In this document: piece by piece, positions 20,728 to 31,400 of the stretch
Numbering within the stretch: the first letter of the stretch is position 1
Layout of the letters: each line of letters starts with the position of its first letter
Assembly (NCBI GenBank): GCA_016748015.1
Contig: JAAOMT010000480.1
Coordinates: forward strand, 428,730-492,729
DNA length: 64,000 nucleotides
Direction: 5' to 3'
DNA from: Geosiphon pyriformis
Lineage: Eukaryota > Glomeromycota > Glomeromycetes > Archaeosporales > Geosiphonaceae
Program-made: the position numbers and the translations under genes
Notes under the pieces: generated by a model
Told to the model about the DNA's origin: nothing
The model's database searches: none
Seen by the model: only the letters and a program-made list of their open reading frames with translations

Positions 20728-21668
20728 TGTTACTCATAGAATATAGAAATTAAATATTAGTACATAAATTAGCCAATCAGAATAAATGTAGTAAAAAGTG
20801 GAATTTCAGGATTTCTCTCAGAGAAATTACAAAATTCCAGGAATTTCAGAATTCTCATATAAAGAATTGCAAGATTCTAGAATTTCAGAATTCCTTTCAA
20901 AAAAATTGCAGGATTCCAAGAATTCTAGAATTTCTGGTTAGAGAATTGAAAAATTCAAGAAATCTTGTACAATAAAATTTATATATATATAGCAGTAGTA
21001 TCAGAAGCTAGAAAATTAGTCAGAAAGACTTTCAAAGTCAGTAGGATTATCAAAGTCAATTAGACTCACAAGTTATAATTATTAGAATTCTTTAGTTAAA
21101 GACCTTTCAGTTTAGATTTGATCTAAGCAATCCTTCACATCACCAATATTAATAAATAATTATTTTCTATCTCCAATTTACTCTCCACTATCAACACTTC
21201 ATGTTAATAATAATTGATACTTAACCATACTGGAACAATAGCTTTTGATTATGGCTATTGATGAGGTACTAACTTGCAATTGCTTTTGTTTATTTCTTTA
21301 TCTTCTTTTGTTTTTCTATTTTTCTTTTGTTATTTCTTGGGTTTACTAATTGATTAAGAATTAAGCACTAAATTACAGACATCATAGAAACTGGTAAAAG
21401 ATCCGTGAAACAAGAGTAGAACACTCATAGATTTGAGGATAGCTTATCAGAAAGATTACTGACCACCACGCTGAGAAAAAAATTTGACAGAATTGCGATT
21501 CCAGGAGGTTATTGAAACAACTATTGAATCTCTGTCCATTATACAAAGAACTCCACAACAACACCTTCAGATCAACCAAACCTTCAGATATTAACACCAG
21601 AATATCAATCAAGTACCAAGTTATGGATTTGTTATTTGATTTGAGACCCAAAATAAACATTTGTAACA
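20728..21668 (+). repeat. Solo LTR (family 1, U3 type GGAATTCC), 941 bp, with 4-bp target duplication
   Basis: The LTR starts TGTTACTCATAG and ends TTGTAACA. It is flanked by ATGT on both sides (20724-20727 and 21669-21672), and E integrase sequence continues across it, so it is a true solo LTR left by recombination between two LTRs. It has the CCAAT motif (near 20770), GAATTCC/GGATTTC repeats (20800-20960), a TATATATATA box near 20984, and both hairpins downstream. Compared with A it has an extra segment (about 21010-21100) between TATA and the GTTTAGAT inverted repeat. Confidence 0.93.
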
Positions 21669-22600
21669 ATGTATTAATTTTATCTTAATTGGTAATATTG
21701 CTGTTTTATCATATACTAATTTAAATGGTGTTGCTTATATAGTATCTTGCTTTATTGTCTAATAAACAAATAGTACTGATGGTATAAACAAATTTCATTT
21801 GTCTTGATTTTCTTGACTGATTTTGGTAATTGCTTCACACAATATTCTGTTGAATCTTTCAACTAAACCATTTGTTTATGGATGATATAGTGATGATAAT
21901 GGTCTTTTGATTTCAAATTTTTGACTTAATTCTGCCAATATTCTGTTTACAAAATGGGTTCTTTGATCTGATAGCAATTTTTTTAGGCATCCATGTTGAC
22001 AAATCAAATCTTGATAAATGAATTTGGCTATGGATTCTACATCTGCTTTTTGAATTGCTTTTATCTCTGGCCATTTTGTGAGATAGTTTATAACTACTGC
22101 TATATAACAATTGTTTCTACTGGTTATTGTTAATGGTCCAACTAAGTCAATTCTAATTCTATCAAATAGTTGTTCTATTTTAATTGGACTTAGTAGCTTA
22201 CTGGATTTTGTTTCTTTTCTTTTTTGACAATTATTACAATTTTAAACATATTAGATGATATCTAAATACATTAATGGCCAATAATATTTTTTTCTGGTTC
22301 TTTCCATAGTTGTTTCTTTATAAAAATGTCCTGTTGTTAGATCTGAGTACATGTTGTATAGTATTGTTTCTTTTTCTGATTTTGTGATTACTCTGAATGG
22401 TTGATTTGGATCCCTTCTGTTTTTCTGATATAAATATATTTTGGTAAGTGATAAAATATTTGGATTGTTGTTTTATATTGTTTCATTTCTTTTGAGATAA
22501 TTTTTCCTTGAACTGCTGGATATTAATATAGTGTTGGAGTTGTTGATATTTTTGTGTATTCATTTTTTGTTATATTTTTGGGTTGAAATGTTTTTAGATT
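21669..22600 (-). pseudogene. pol: Element E integrase core and HHCC region
   Basis: The DDE core and zinc domain read right to left. On the coding strand, the HHCC part lies around 22340-22210 and the core around 22170-21680. The listed frame 21913-22110 is an off-frame reading of the same region. Landmarks are the counterparts of GHFHK, CxxCQ, IDLVGP, LLSDQ and NGLVERFNR in F. Frameshifts and stops are numerous, for example at the Gln of the YHPQTNG motif. Confidence 0.65.
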
Positions 22601-22604
22601 TATT

Positions 22605-23100
22605 TTATTTATGACAAGCCATTAACATTTCCATTTTTTTTCCCTTTTTATAATGTACTGTATATTTGAATGGTAAAAGTTCTATTTTCCATCTGGCATA
22701 GCAGTTGTTTCCAAATTTTTGCTTCTGAATTGATATCAATTCTTTGTAATCAGTGTATATGTTGAATTTCTGGCTTAAGTATTCCTTCCATTTCATGACT
22801 GCCCAATAGATAGCTAAGTGTTCTAGTGCTAGTGTTTCATAGTTCATTTGAGCTAGACTCAAACTTCAGCTGATATATGCCACTGAATGTTTTTGTTTAT
22901 TCAGTTTTCTCTAAGATAGTATAGCTCTCAATCTTTAACTAAATGTATTGGTGATAATAATGAATGGCTTATTGTAATCTGGATAGATTAACACTGGTGC
23001 TTGGATAAGCTTTTTTCTTAAAGCATTGAAAGCTTTTTGTTGCACTTTATTTCATTCATATTTCACATTCTTGGCTTGAAGCTGGTAAAATAGTTGAGCC
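22605..23100 (-). pseudogene. pol: Element E RNase H domain
   Basis: The open block 22605-22862 (85 aa) has LEHLAIYWAVMKWKEYLSQ, the strand IYTDYKELISIQ and the end of the domain (YTVHYKKGKKMEML), where the last catalytic Asp region (NADSLS in A) is altered to an early stop. The first part (counterpart of ITTDASSQALGAVLSQ) lies at about 22880-23000 in the same frame, with stops. The same frame is used by RT and dUTPase in this copy. Confidence 0.7.
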
Positions 23101-23900
23101 AGTTTGGAGAAGTTTTGGATAAAGCAGTAGTAATATCCAGCAAATTCCAAGAATGCTTATAGTTCTATTAAATTTATTAGTACTAAAAACTTTTTGACAA
23201 TCTTAATCTTGTTTGGATCTGTCTTAATGCTATTTTTGCTTATAATATGTCCTAAAAATTTCAATTCCATTTTGCCAAAAAAGCACTTAGTTGTATTCAG
23301 TTTCAATTTTGCTCTTTGCAATCTTTTGAACATTTGCTGAAAATAATGCAAATGATCATCAAATGTTCTTAAGAACACATTGGTGTTATCCAAATATACA
23401 ATTACTGATTTCTATAGCAGTCTGATGTAAACAATTTTCATAAGCTGTTAAAATATGACTGGAATATTAGTTAAGCCAAATGGCATTACTTCAAATTTGA
23501 AATTCTTTTTTCTTATAGTAAATGCAGTTTTTTTTTTGTTTTCTGGTTTTATGGCTACTTGTCAGTAACCACTGTTTAGATCCAATGTTGAAAACCATTT
23601 TTTTCCTCCAAAAGCATCAAATAATTTCTGGATTCATGGAATTGGATAATTGTCTCTATGAGTAACATTGTTAAACTTTTTATAATCTACACAAAAACAG
23701 ATTTTTCCATTCTTCTTATGAATTAATATTACTGATAATGACCATAAACTCATTGATAATTGAATTAACCCATTGTTTAACATCTGGTTGATTTTTTGTT
23801 AGATGATTTTATGGTTTGCTGGTAGTACTCTGTATGCTTTTTGTTTAATTGGCATTGTATCTTTAGTCTTGATCTAATGCTGAATGATGTCAATTCTACC
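23101..23900 (-). pseudogene. pol: Element E reverse transcriptase, catalytic box mutated
   Basis: Open block 23157-23393 holds the end of the catalytic box and the LGHIISKNSIKTDP motif. The box reads YLDN instead of YLDD (the frame begins at L/M-DNTNVF), a G-to-A change that removes the second catalytic Asp. Upstream blocks (KNGKI, FCVDYKKFN, WFSTLD and WLQVAIKPE counterparts) can be followed to about 23790. A TAG at the Gln-His-Gln site between dUTPase linker and RT (near 23876) matches stops at the same place in A and H. Confidence 0.75.
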
Positions 23901-23959
23901 AAATTTGTTTTCACTTGTAAAAATATTAGTGAAATTGTTAAGCAATATCTTGAGTTGTA

Positions 23960-25064
23960 TTTGTTAGAGTGGGTCTAAATTTCTCAAGTTTATTTGTTTT
24001 AATTGTTTTGGTTAAAGCAAATAACATTCCTTTTATCCATATATTATTTGTAATGTGATATTCACATATCTACACAGTTGTGAAAAATCCAGAATAGTAT
24101 CTGGTAGTTGGTTTTCAATTTCAGTATTTAAATATCCAATAATAATTCTACTTGGTATTTTGATAGTGTTTCCAGTTGTATTGTGAATGAGAATTTTGAT
24201 ATATTTGTGATTTTTAGCTAGTATACAGAGATTGGTAATAACAATCTCTTCTGATTCACAAATAATAACTTCTACTTTGAAGATTTGGGGTTGATTCTTT
24301 ACTTTTCTTTTTATAACTACCAAATACTAGTTATATGATGGAATAAAAATTGATTGATAGGTGAAGATAATTTCTCCCTTGTCAATAACTTTTTCTTTTG
24401 TCATATTAACTGGTATGTCTATTCTACTCATGAATCTGAATCCATTGATCTTTTTTGCTGTTATTCTTAATTTTTCTCTATTTTCTACTGATACTAGCTG
24501 AGCTATTTTAACCAGAAATAGAAATATTGCTTGTGTTATTTTTTCATTTGGTTCAATAATATATTTTTTTTCCAAGTCATTTTGTAGCATTGCAATAATA
24601 TTTTTTATATATTTTGTGTCAATTATTTCTCTTCTGATGTTGATTTCCTTCTTCGTTAAACTAGATCTAGAGACTAATTGTACTATAGTTGTTGTAAAGA
24701 TTTCTAGTGCTATTTTCAGATCAATGCAGATACACAAATGTGGTTTCAATTTGATAACATCTTTTCTTGAATATCTTAAATCAAACTTTATATTAGTATC
24801 ATATGCATATTTTGGCATAATATCTTTATTATTATTACTGAACCATTTTAGTTTTTGCTTTTTGAAAAGATTAGAAAGTACAATATATTGTTCAGAGTTT
24901 GAATCTGAGTATGAATTGTTGTTATTGGTGTTGTCATTTTGGACTGAGCTGGAATTATTGTTTTTATTATTATTGTCAGAGTTTGAATTGGGATTGGATT
25001 TTAATTCTGATTTCAATGCATAGTTACTGATTGGTTTTTCTTCTTCTGGGATTGTGTAGATCAT
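23960..25064 (-). pseudogene. Element E dUTPase and linker
   Basis: Block 24327-25064 (245 aa) carries the IYTIPEEEKPIS motif, an Asn/Ser-rich leader (about residues 20-70), motif 1 as IKFDLRYS (Gly lost), motif 2 as SRSSLTKKE, motif 3 as REIIDTKYIKN (catalytic Asp kept, both Gly lost), motif 4 EKITQAIF and a weak motif 5 (GFRFMSRID). Block 24033-24323 is the linker (ICESEEIVITNL, then YVNITLQIIYG). Here leader and dUTPase are one frame, showing that the frame switch in A is a later indel. Loss of motif glycines makes activity unlikely. Confidence 0.8.
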
Positions 25065-25665
25065 GTATAGTGGTGGATTGTAGATGAGTTTATACTTATT
25101 ACAATATTGAAAGTCACATGAAATTAAACAGTGTTGACAAAGTCAAGGATTTAACTATTATAACTGCTGTTTTTGTTCTGCTCTGGTTGATGTTAAATTT
25201 TGGTAGTGCTTATAAAACTCTTTAGAACTAGTTTCAATATTGACAAAAATATTTGGATTAGAAATAAAAAAAGTTTTGGCTGGTTCAGGTGGGTTATTTT
25301 TAATTTCTAATATTTTATTGAACAAAACATTTTTGACTTTAGCATTTGTCATTCTCCAAATCTTATCTTTATCATGTGGGTAACCATCTAAGTGTGATAA
25401 AGCACAGTTTTACATGACATTAAAAAGCATTTTTCTGCTGATCCAATTGCTTATAAGGATCATATATTGGCATGAGACATTATATGTTTTTCCTTGACTA
25501 AAAATGTCATTCCACATTTTTTTGTTGAGTAAGGTTTCCTTACAAGTGAGACATAGTTTGTTGTCTCATTTTTTTTGTCTTTTTGAGTAGCCATAGCATT
25601 TATGGTAGTATGGCTTGCAATAATAGTGCATGTATGTTCAGTAATTTTTGTCAGGTGTAATCCAG
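25065..25665 (-). pseudogene. Element E cysteine-rich module (truncated by LTR)
   Basis: Cysteine pairs and the helical block 25158-25352 (EIKNNPPEPAKTF, EFYKHYQNLTSTRAEQ) match A and F. Block 25460-25705 is a shifted reading over the GMTFLVKEKH region and runs into the next LTR. The module stops at 25665 in the segment corresponding to 52060 of element I, so about a third of it plus protease and gag are absent. Confidence 0.6.
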
Positions 25666-26135
25666 TGTTATAGATAATTATTTGGGATCTCAAAGCAAAT
25701 AACAAATTCGTAACTTGGTGCTTGATTGGTACTCTGGCATAGATATCTGAAGGTTTTATTAATCTGAAGGTTTGTTGTAGAGTCCTTTGTATAATGAACA
25801 GAGATTTAACAATTGTTTTTAGTAGTCTTCTGAAATTGCAATTCTATTGAATTTTTTTCTCAGCATGGTGGCCAGTAATTCTTCTGGTAAGCTATTCTCA
25901 AATCTATGAGTGTTCTACCTTTGTTTCATGGGTCTTTTACCAGTCACTATGACGTCTGTATTTCAGCACTTAATTTTTAATTAATTTAGTAAAATCACAG
26001 AAATAATAAAAGAAATAAAATAAAAGAAGATAAAGGAATAACAAAAGCAATTACAAGTTAGTATTCTGTCAATAGCCATGATCAAAAGCTATTGTTCTAG
26101 TGTAGTAAAGTATCAATTACTATTAACATAAAGTA
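25666..26135 (-). repeat. Truncated family 1 LTR fused to integrase of F
   Basis: Starts with TGTTATAG at a clean LTR terminus against E, then follows the family 1 LTR (reverse) through the CAATAGC hairpin (about 26068-26098) to the middle of hairpin 1 (ATTAACATAAAGTATTAG), where it changes abruptly to integrase C-terminal sequence of F. About 470 of some 800 bp are present. The clean left terminus indicates an insertion in E; the right end is a deletion breakpoint. Confidence 0.85.
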
Positions 26136-27290
26136 TTAGAATTTTTTTTATGTGAAATGGTCCATTCCATTTGGGGTCAAATTTTCTACTCCATTGTTTT
26201 TCTGCTTTGATATAATGTAAAAGTACTTTGTTTCCAATCTAGAATTCAACTGGTTTGTTTGGTAGTTGGTTATTATGTCTTTTTTTTTGTTTTTTTTGTG
26301 ACTTTTGGATGTTATCAGCTGCTTTTTACCATTTATTTTCTAGTGTTTTCATTAAGTCATATGTTTTTTTTAGCAACGTTTTCTGAAAATTGTTTTCAGT
26401 TATTGGTTCTGTTGGATAAGTGGTGACTTTTATCTCAATTGGCAATGTTGCTGTTCTACTGTATACTAATTTAAATGATGTTGTTTGTGTAGTGTCTTGC
26501 TTCATTGTCCAATAAGCAAATAATACTGATGATATAAACAAGTCCCATTCATTCTGGTTTTTTTGACTGATCTTGGCAATGGCTTCACACAATGTTCTAT
26601 TAAATCTTTCGACTAGTCCATTTGTTTGTGGATGATATGGTGATAACAATGGCCTTTTGATTCCAAATCTTTGACTTAATTCTGTCAATGTTCTGTTTAC
26701 AAAGTGAGTTCCTTGATCTGATAATAATTCTTTTGGACATCCATGTCAACAGATCAGATTTTGATGAACAAATTTGGCAACAGATTTTGCATTTGCTCTT
26801 TGAATGGCTTTTGCTTCTGGCCATTTAGTGAGATAGTTCATGACTATTGCAATATATCTGTTGTCTCTGCTGGTGATTGTTAATGGTCCAACTAAGTCAA
26901 TTCTAATTCAATTAAATAGTTGTTCTACTTTAATTGGTCTCAATGGTTTACTGGGTTTTGTTCTTTCTTTTCTCTGACAAGGATCACAATTTTGAATATA
27001 TTGAATGATATCTGGATATATTAATGGCCAATAGTATCTTTTTCTAATTCTTTTCATGGTTGCTTTTTTATGAAAATGTCCTACTGTTGGATCTAAGTAC
27101 ATATTGAACAATATTGTCTCTTTCTTTGGTTCTGTAATTACTCTTGTTGACTGGTCTGGATTTTTTCTGTTTTTCTGGTACAGTATATTTTGATAATTGA
27201 TAAAATATTTTGATTGTTGTTTTATGTTGTTTTGTTTCTTTTGAAATAATTTCTTCTTAAACAATTGGATATTTATATAATGTTAAAGTT
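26136..27290 (-). pseudogene. pol: Element F integrase
   Basis: Block 26908-27264 (118 aa) has the zinc domain: HFHKKATMKRIRKRYYWP and NCDPCQRK. The DDE core follows with stops: IRIDLVGP (first Asp kept), LLSDQGTHFVNRT (second Asp) and block 26326-26688 starting MTELSQRFG with NGLVERFNRT (Glu kept). The tail continues into the QWSRKFDPKWNGPF-like GPY/F region down to 26140, where the LTR breakpoint cuts it. A TAG/TGA at Arg or Trp and a Met-Asn change near the VDYLTKW motif are seen. Block 26600-26824 is an off-frame shadow. Confidence 0.82.
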
Positions 27291-27299
27291 GTTGGTATT

Positions 27300-27850
27300 T
27301 TTGTATATTCATCTTTTGTTATATTTTTGGGTTGAAGTGTTTTTTTTTTTTTTTAAATTTGTCTCATTTGTGACAAACTGTTGGCATTTCCATTGTCTTT
27401 TCCTTTTTTATAATGTACTGTATAATTGAATGGTAAAAGTTTTAATTTTCATCTGATATGGCAGTCGTCTCTGAATTTTTGCTTTTAAATTGAAGTTAAT
27501 CCTTTGTGATCCATGTATATTTCAAACTTTTGGCTTAAGTATTCTTTCCATTTCATGACTGCTCAATAGATTGCTAAGTGTTCTAATGCTGGTGTTCCAT
27601 AGTTTTTTTCAGCTGGACTTAAGCTTTTACTGGTGTAAACTACTGGATGTTCTCTTCCATTTGGTTTTTTCTGTGATAGTACTGCTCTCAATGCTTGACT
27701 TGATGCATCAGTAGTAATAATGAATGGCTTGCTATGATTTGAATAGATTAGTACTGGAGCTTGAATAAGCTTTCTTTTTAAGGTATTAAAAGCTTTTTGC
27801 TGAGTTTCCGTCTATTCATACTTGGTGTTTTTCATTTGAAGCTGGTGCAG
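27300..27850 (-). pseudogene. pol: Element F RNase H domain
   Basis: On the coding strand, PVLIYSNHSKPFIITTDASS (about 27770-27700), the catalytic Asp and the ALRAVLSQ strand are readable, then PVVYTSKSLSPAEKNYGTPALEHLAIY and finally YTIHYKKGKDNGNANSLSQM near 27370, where the last catalytic Asp is Asn. Stops occur at Trp and Gln positions. A T run at about 27340-27355 may be where the frame changes toward integrase. Confidence 0.7.
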
Positions 27851-28700
27851 TGGTTGAGCTATTTTGGAAAAGTATTTGATAAAGTAATAGTAGTATCCAG
27901 TAAATCCCAAAAATGCTCTCAATTCTGTGAGATTATTTGGTATTAGAAAGTTTTTAACAGTCTTTATCTTATCTGGATTTGTTTTGATACCATCTTTGCT
28001 CACAACATGTCCCAAAAATTTGAGTTCAGTTTTTCCAAAGAAGCATTTAGTAGCATTTAGCTTTAATCTGGCTCTTTTTAATCTTTCGAATACTTGTTGT
28101 AGATAATGCAGATGATTATCAAATGTTTTTGAGAACACATTGGTGTCATCCAAGTATATGACTACTGATTTCCATAGTAATCCATTATAAACAATTTCCA
28201 TGAGCTATTGGAATGTTGCTAAAACATTCATCAAGCCAAATGGCATAATTTTAAACTCAAAATTTTTCTTTCTTATGGTAAATGCTGTTTTCTCTTTGTC
28301 AGCTGAGTTCATGGCTACTTGCCAGTAACTATTATCTAAATTCAGTGTCAAGAATCATTTATTTCTTCCAAAAGCATCAAATAGTTTTTGGATCTTTGGA
28401 GTTAGATAATTATTACCTTTAGTTACTTCATTTAGTTTTCAATAATCTATACAAAAATGGATTTTTCTATTTTTCTTCCAGACTAATACCATTGGTGATG
28501 ATTATGGACTCATTAATGGCTGAATTAGTCTGTTGTCAAGCATCCGATTGATTTTCTGACAGATGATTTCATGGCTAGCTGGTGGTACTCTATATGCTTT
28601 TTGTTTTATTGGCATTGCATCTCCAGTCTTGATCTGGTGCTAGATTATGTTAGTTCTGCCAAATTTATTTTTACTGGCAAAGATGTTATTGAAATTGTTG
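27812..28700 (-). pseudogene. pol: Element F reverse transcriptase
   Basis: Block 27812-28201 (129 aa) contains VVIYLDDTNVFSKTF (both catalytic Asp kept), KCFFGKTELKFLGHVVSKDGIKTNP and the FLGFTGYYYYFIK connection. Upstream, over several stops, one reads IKTGDAMPIKQKAYRVPPAS, the LVWKKN counterpart with TAG at Trp, FCIDYxKLN with a stop at Arg, and NSYWQVAMN. At the dUTPase-RT junction Gln is TAG (II*HQIKTG). Stops follow the C-to-T/G-to-A pattern. Confidence 0.82.
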
Positions 28701-29827
28701 AGTAACATTTTAAGTTGCATCTATTGAAGTGGGTCTAAATTTCCCAAATTCATCTGTTCTAATTGTTTCAGTTAAAGCAGATAACATTCACTTTGTCCAT
28801 AAATGGTTTGTGATGTGATATTCACATATTTACAAAGCTGTGGAAAATCTGAAATGTAGTTTGGTGATTGATCCTCAATTTCAGTGGTTAAGTATCTGAT
28901 GGTAGTTTTTTTTGGTATCTCAATGACATTTCCAGTTGTATTGTAGATGAGAATTTTGATATTTTTGGGGCTTTTGGCTGATATGTAGAGATTAGTGAGT
29001 TCAATCTCTCCTGATTCACAAATGATGGCTTCTGCTTCAAACAACTAAGCTTGATTCTTTACTTCTCTTTTTATGGCTAACATATACTGGTCATATGGTA
29101 GAATGGAAATTAATTAACAGGTTAAGATAATTTCTCCTTTGTCAATAACCTCTTCCTCCGTCATATTAACTGGTATGTCTATTTTACCTATTAATCCAAA
29201 TCCTTATATCCCTCTAGCAGTAATTTCTAACTCTTTCCTGTTTCCTACTAATACTAACTAAGCTACTTTTACCAGAGGCAGGAATATTGTCTGTGCTATC
29301 TTTTCATTTGGCTCTATAATATAGGCCTTTTCTGAGTCATTTTGTAGCATAGCAATAATATTTCTTACATATCCTGTATCAATTATTCCTCCTCTAATGT
29401 TGATTCCCTTTTTTGCTAAGCTACTTCTAAATGCCAACTGAACTATTGTTGTTGCTAGAATTTCCAATGCTATTTTGAAATCAATGCAGATATGTGAATG
29501 GGGTTCCATTTTTATGGCATTCTTTCCTGAATATTTCAGATCAAACCCTGCATTAGTATCATGTACGTATTCTGGTATAATACTTTCACCATTATTGCTG
29601 AACCATTTAAGCTCCTGTTTCTTGGTGAGATCAGGAAGTGTGATAAATGCTTCAGGGTTTGAATTAGAGTTTGAATCATCATAGTTTTCATTGCTATATT
29701 GAGTGGAGCTAGAACCGTTGTTTTTGTTGTCGTCATTGTCAGAGTTTGAATCAGAATTGAAAGTTGATTCCAATTCTGATGTGCAGCTGCTGATTGGTTC
29801 TTTTTCCTCTGGAATTGTGTAGATCAT
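28701..29827 (-). pseudogene. Element F dUTPase and linker
   Basis: Block 29258-29827 (189 aa): IYTIPEEKEPISSC, an acidic Asp/Asn/Ser leader, then motif 1 NAGFDLKYSGKN, motif 2 FRSSLAKKGI, motif 3 GGIIDTGYVRN (Asp kept) and motif 4 EKIAQTIFLPL. Motif 5 follows after stops as GFGLIG, with its Gln changed to TAA. Block 28772-29044 is the linker (EAIICESGEIELTNLYI, YVNITSQTIYGQ). This is the best preserved family 1 dUTPase of the minus-strand copies. Plus-strand and shifted frames over it (29475-29684, 29536-29736) are shadows. Confidence 0.83.
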
Positions 29828-30480
29828 GCATGGTGGTGGATTGTAAATGAGATCACACTCATTACAATATTGGAAGTCACAGAAAATTAAGCAATGTTGA
29901 CATAGTCAAGTATTCAATTGTTCTAGGCATTGCTTCTGCTCTTCTCTAGTGAGTGCTAATTTCTGGTAGTGTTCATGAAATTGTTCCAGGTCTAGAAAAT
30001 TTATGACTGGTTCTGGGTCCCAATCAAGTTCTATGGATTCTAAGGGGTTGTTTTTGATTTCTCTGATTTTTTTAGGTAACACTTCTTCTATCTTGGCTAT
30101 TGCCATTCTCCATATTTTGTCGTCATCATGTGAACAATTGTCTAATCACTGTACAGCTCTTTTCCAGGTGGCTTCAATTGGTGTCCCTTTCTTGACCCAA
30201 TCGCTAATGAGAATTGTGTACTGGCACAAAGTGTCACATGTTCCTCCTCGACCAGGAATGTCATTCCACAATTTTTTATTGGGTAAGGTTTTCTCACAAG
30301 CTAGGCAAGGTTTGTTGTCCCATTTTCCTTGCCATTTTGGTCATCCAAAGTGTTTTATAACACATGCATGGCAGTAGAATTTGGTTGCTGTTTGGTATTC
30401 TTTATCGTTGCCACAGCATGCACTCATTGATGACAATTTCTTGCTGCAATTAACTCATATCAGCTTTGGTTAATGACAGC
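29828..30480 (-). pseudogene. Element F cysteine-rich module
   Basis: On the coding strand: a first pair near 30470-30400 (counterpart of CxDC), a pair around the Trp-Asp-Asn-Lys-Pro-Cys motif (about 30310-30290), CDTLCQY near 30235-30210, the block 29906-30106 (IAKIEEVLPKKIREIKNNP, FHEHYQKLALTREEQKQ), and CQHC...CNEC near 29910-29845. The Cys spacing equals that of A and B. The plus-strand frame 30003-30377 is a shadow. Confidence 0.65.
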
Positions 30481-31400
30481 TTGATTATTGTGATAGTATA
30501 TATATGTAAGAGGTGTGAATGGCAGTTGGTAATAGCTTTTTTTCCTTTGCTTTTCTTTTCCCTTTCTCCTTCTCATCCCATTTCCAAGTTATTAGTTCTT
30601 CTGAATTATGATCAGTTTCCCAGGGTTAGTCAGTGTTCCAGATAAGTTCTTCTTTCTGCTTTTTTTTGTTGTTGTTGTCCCAGAAGAGTATTGACAGCAA
30701 CTTGTTGTGGTTTTTGTCAGCCCAAAACACTTGATAGACTTCTCAGGTAGGTTTCTTCTCTTCTTTCTCGAATTCGATAAGAGATACTGATGTGTTGAGG
30801 GTTTTGAAATGGCCATATGTGGCTGGTACTTGTGTGTGTTGACCATTCTGGCTGAGTTGGAGTTTCTGTGTCATCCAGTCAAGTATGGTATTGGTTTTAA
30901 ATAACCAGTTATTTCTTATCAATGCCTAATATTGAGTTGCTTCCATTACTAGAACTTTGATGGAAATAATGATGCCATTGACTTCAAAAAGAAAGTCATC
31001 AATTTCACCAATAGGGATTTTAGTTGTCCCATCAGTGGTAATTATGTGAGCACTAGCAACATGATCAACTCGGCGACCTAATTGGTCCATGAATTGTTAT
31101 GTAATGATACTGCCAGCTGATCTGCTGTCTAATATTAGCTTAATGGCATGACCATCAACTTTCACATTAGTGTATATGGTGGTGATCAGTTTGGTGTCAA
31201 GAGTGGCTCCACTGAATAATAGGATTGTCATGGTTTCTTTGAGTTCAAAAGGAAAAATAGCTGCTAAAAATTTGTTATGGGAGATGGTTATTGGTAGAAT
31301 ATTGCTAGTAAGTGACTGTTTTTGGCTGAATTCCAGGTTGTTGGATGTGGCATCTTCTGGGGTAACCAAAAGACTTAAATAGTGTTGGGAATTCAGATTT
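30481..31400 (-). pseudogene. Element F aspartic protease and Lys-rich linker
   Basis: Block 31097-31369 holds MVTPEDATSNNLE, FPFELKETMTILLFSGATLD and the active-site strand LILDSRSAGSIIT (about residues 77-89), where Gly of D-S-G is Arg (GGA to AGA type change). The rest of the domain (QALIRNNWLFKTNTILDW) continues with stops to about 30860, then a Lys-rich linker where 30592-30846 is a shifted frame. Element I carries the same DSR change. Confidence 0.75.

Larger units (their letters stand above)
19537..25665 (-). mobile_element. Element E: family 1 pol region, split by a solo LTR
   Basis: Minus-strand internal region reading, right to left: cysteine module, dUTPase, RT, RNase H, integrase, post-integrase domain, polypurine tract. 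Integrase is interrupted by a + strand solo LTR (20728-21668). The right end stops in the cysteine module exactly at the TGTTA terminus of another LTR (25666), so gag and protease of E are not present in the window. The frame from the cysteine module through RNase H is constant, with stops. Confidence 0.85.

Noticed and set aside
25460-25665. About 200 bp shared by E and I on either side of F, as a long target duplication
   Set aside because: The two copies differ at many positions and belong to separate elements; clean duplications at this locus are 4 bp.
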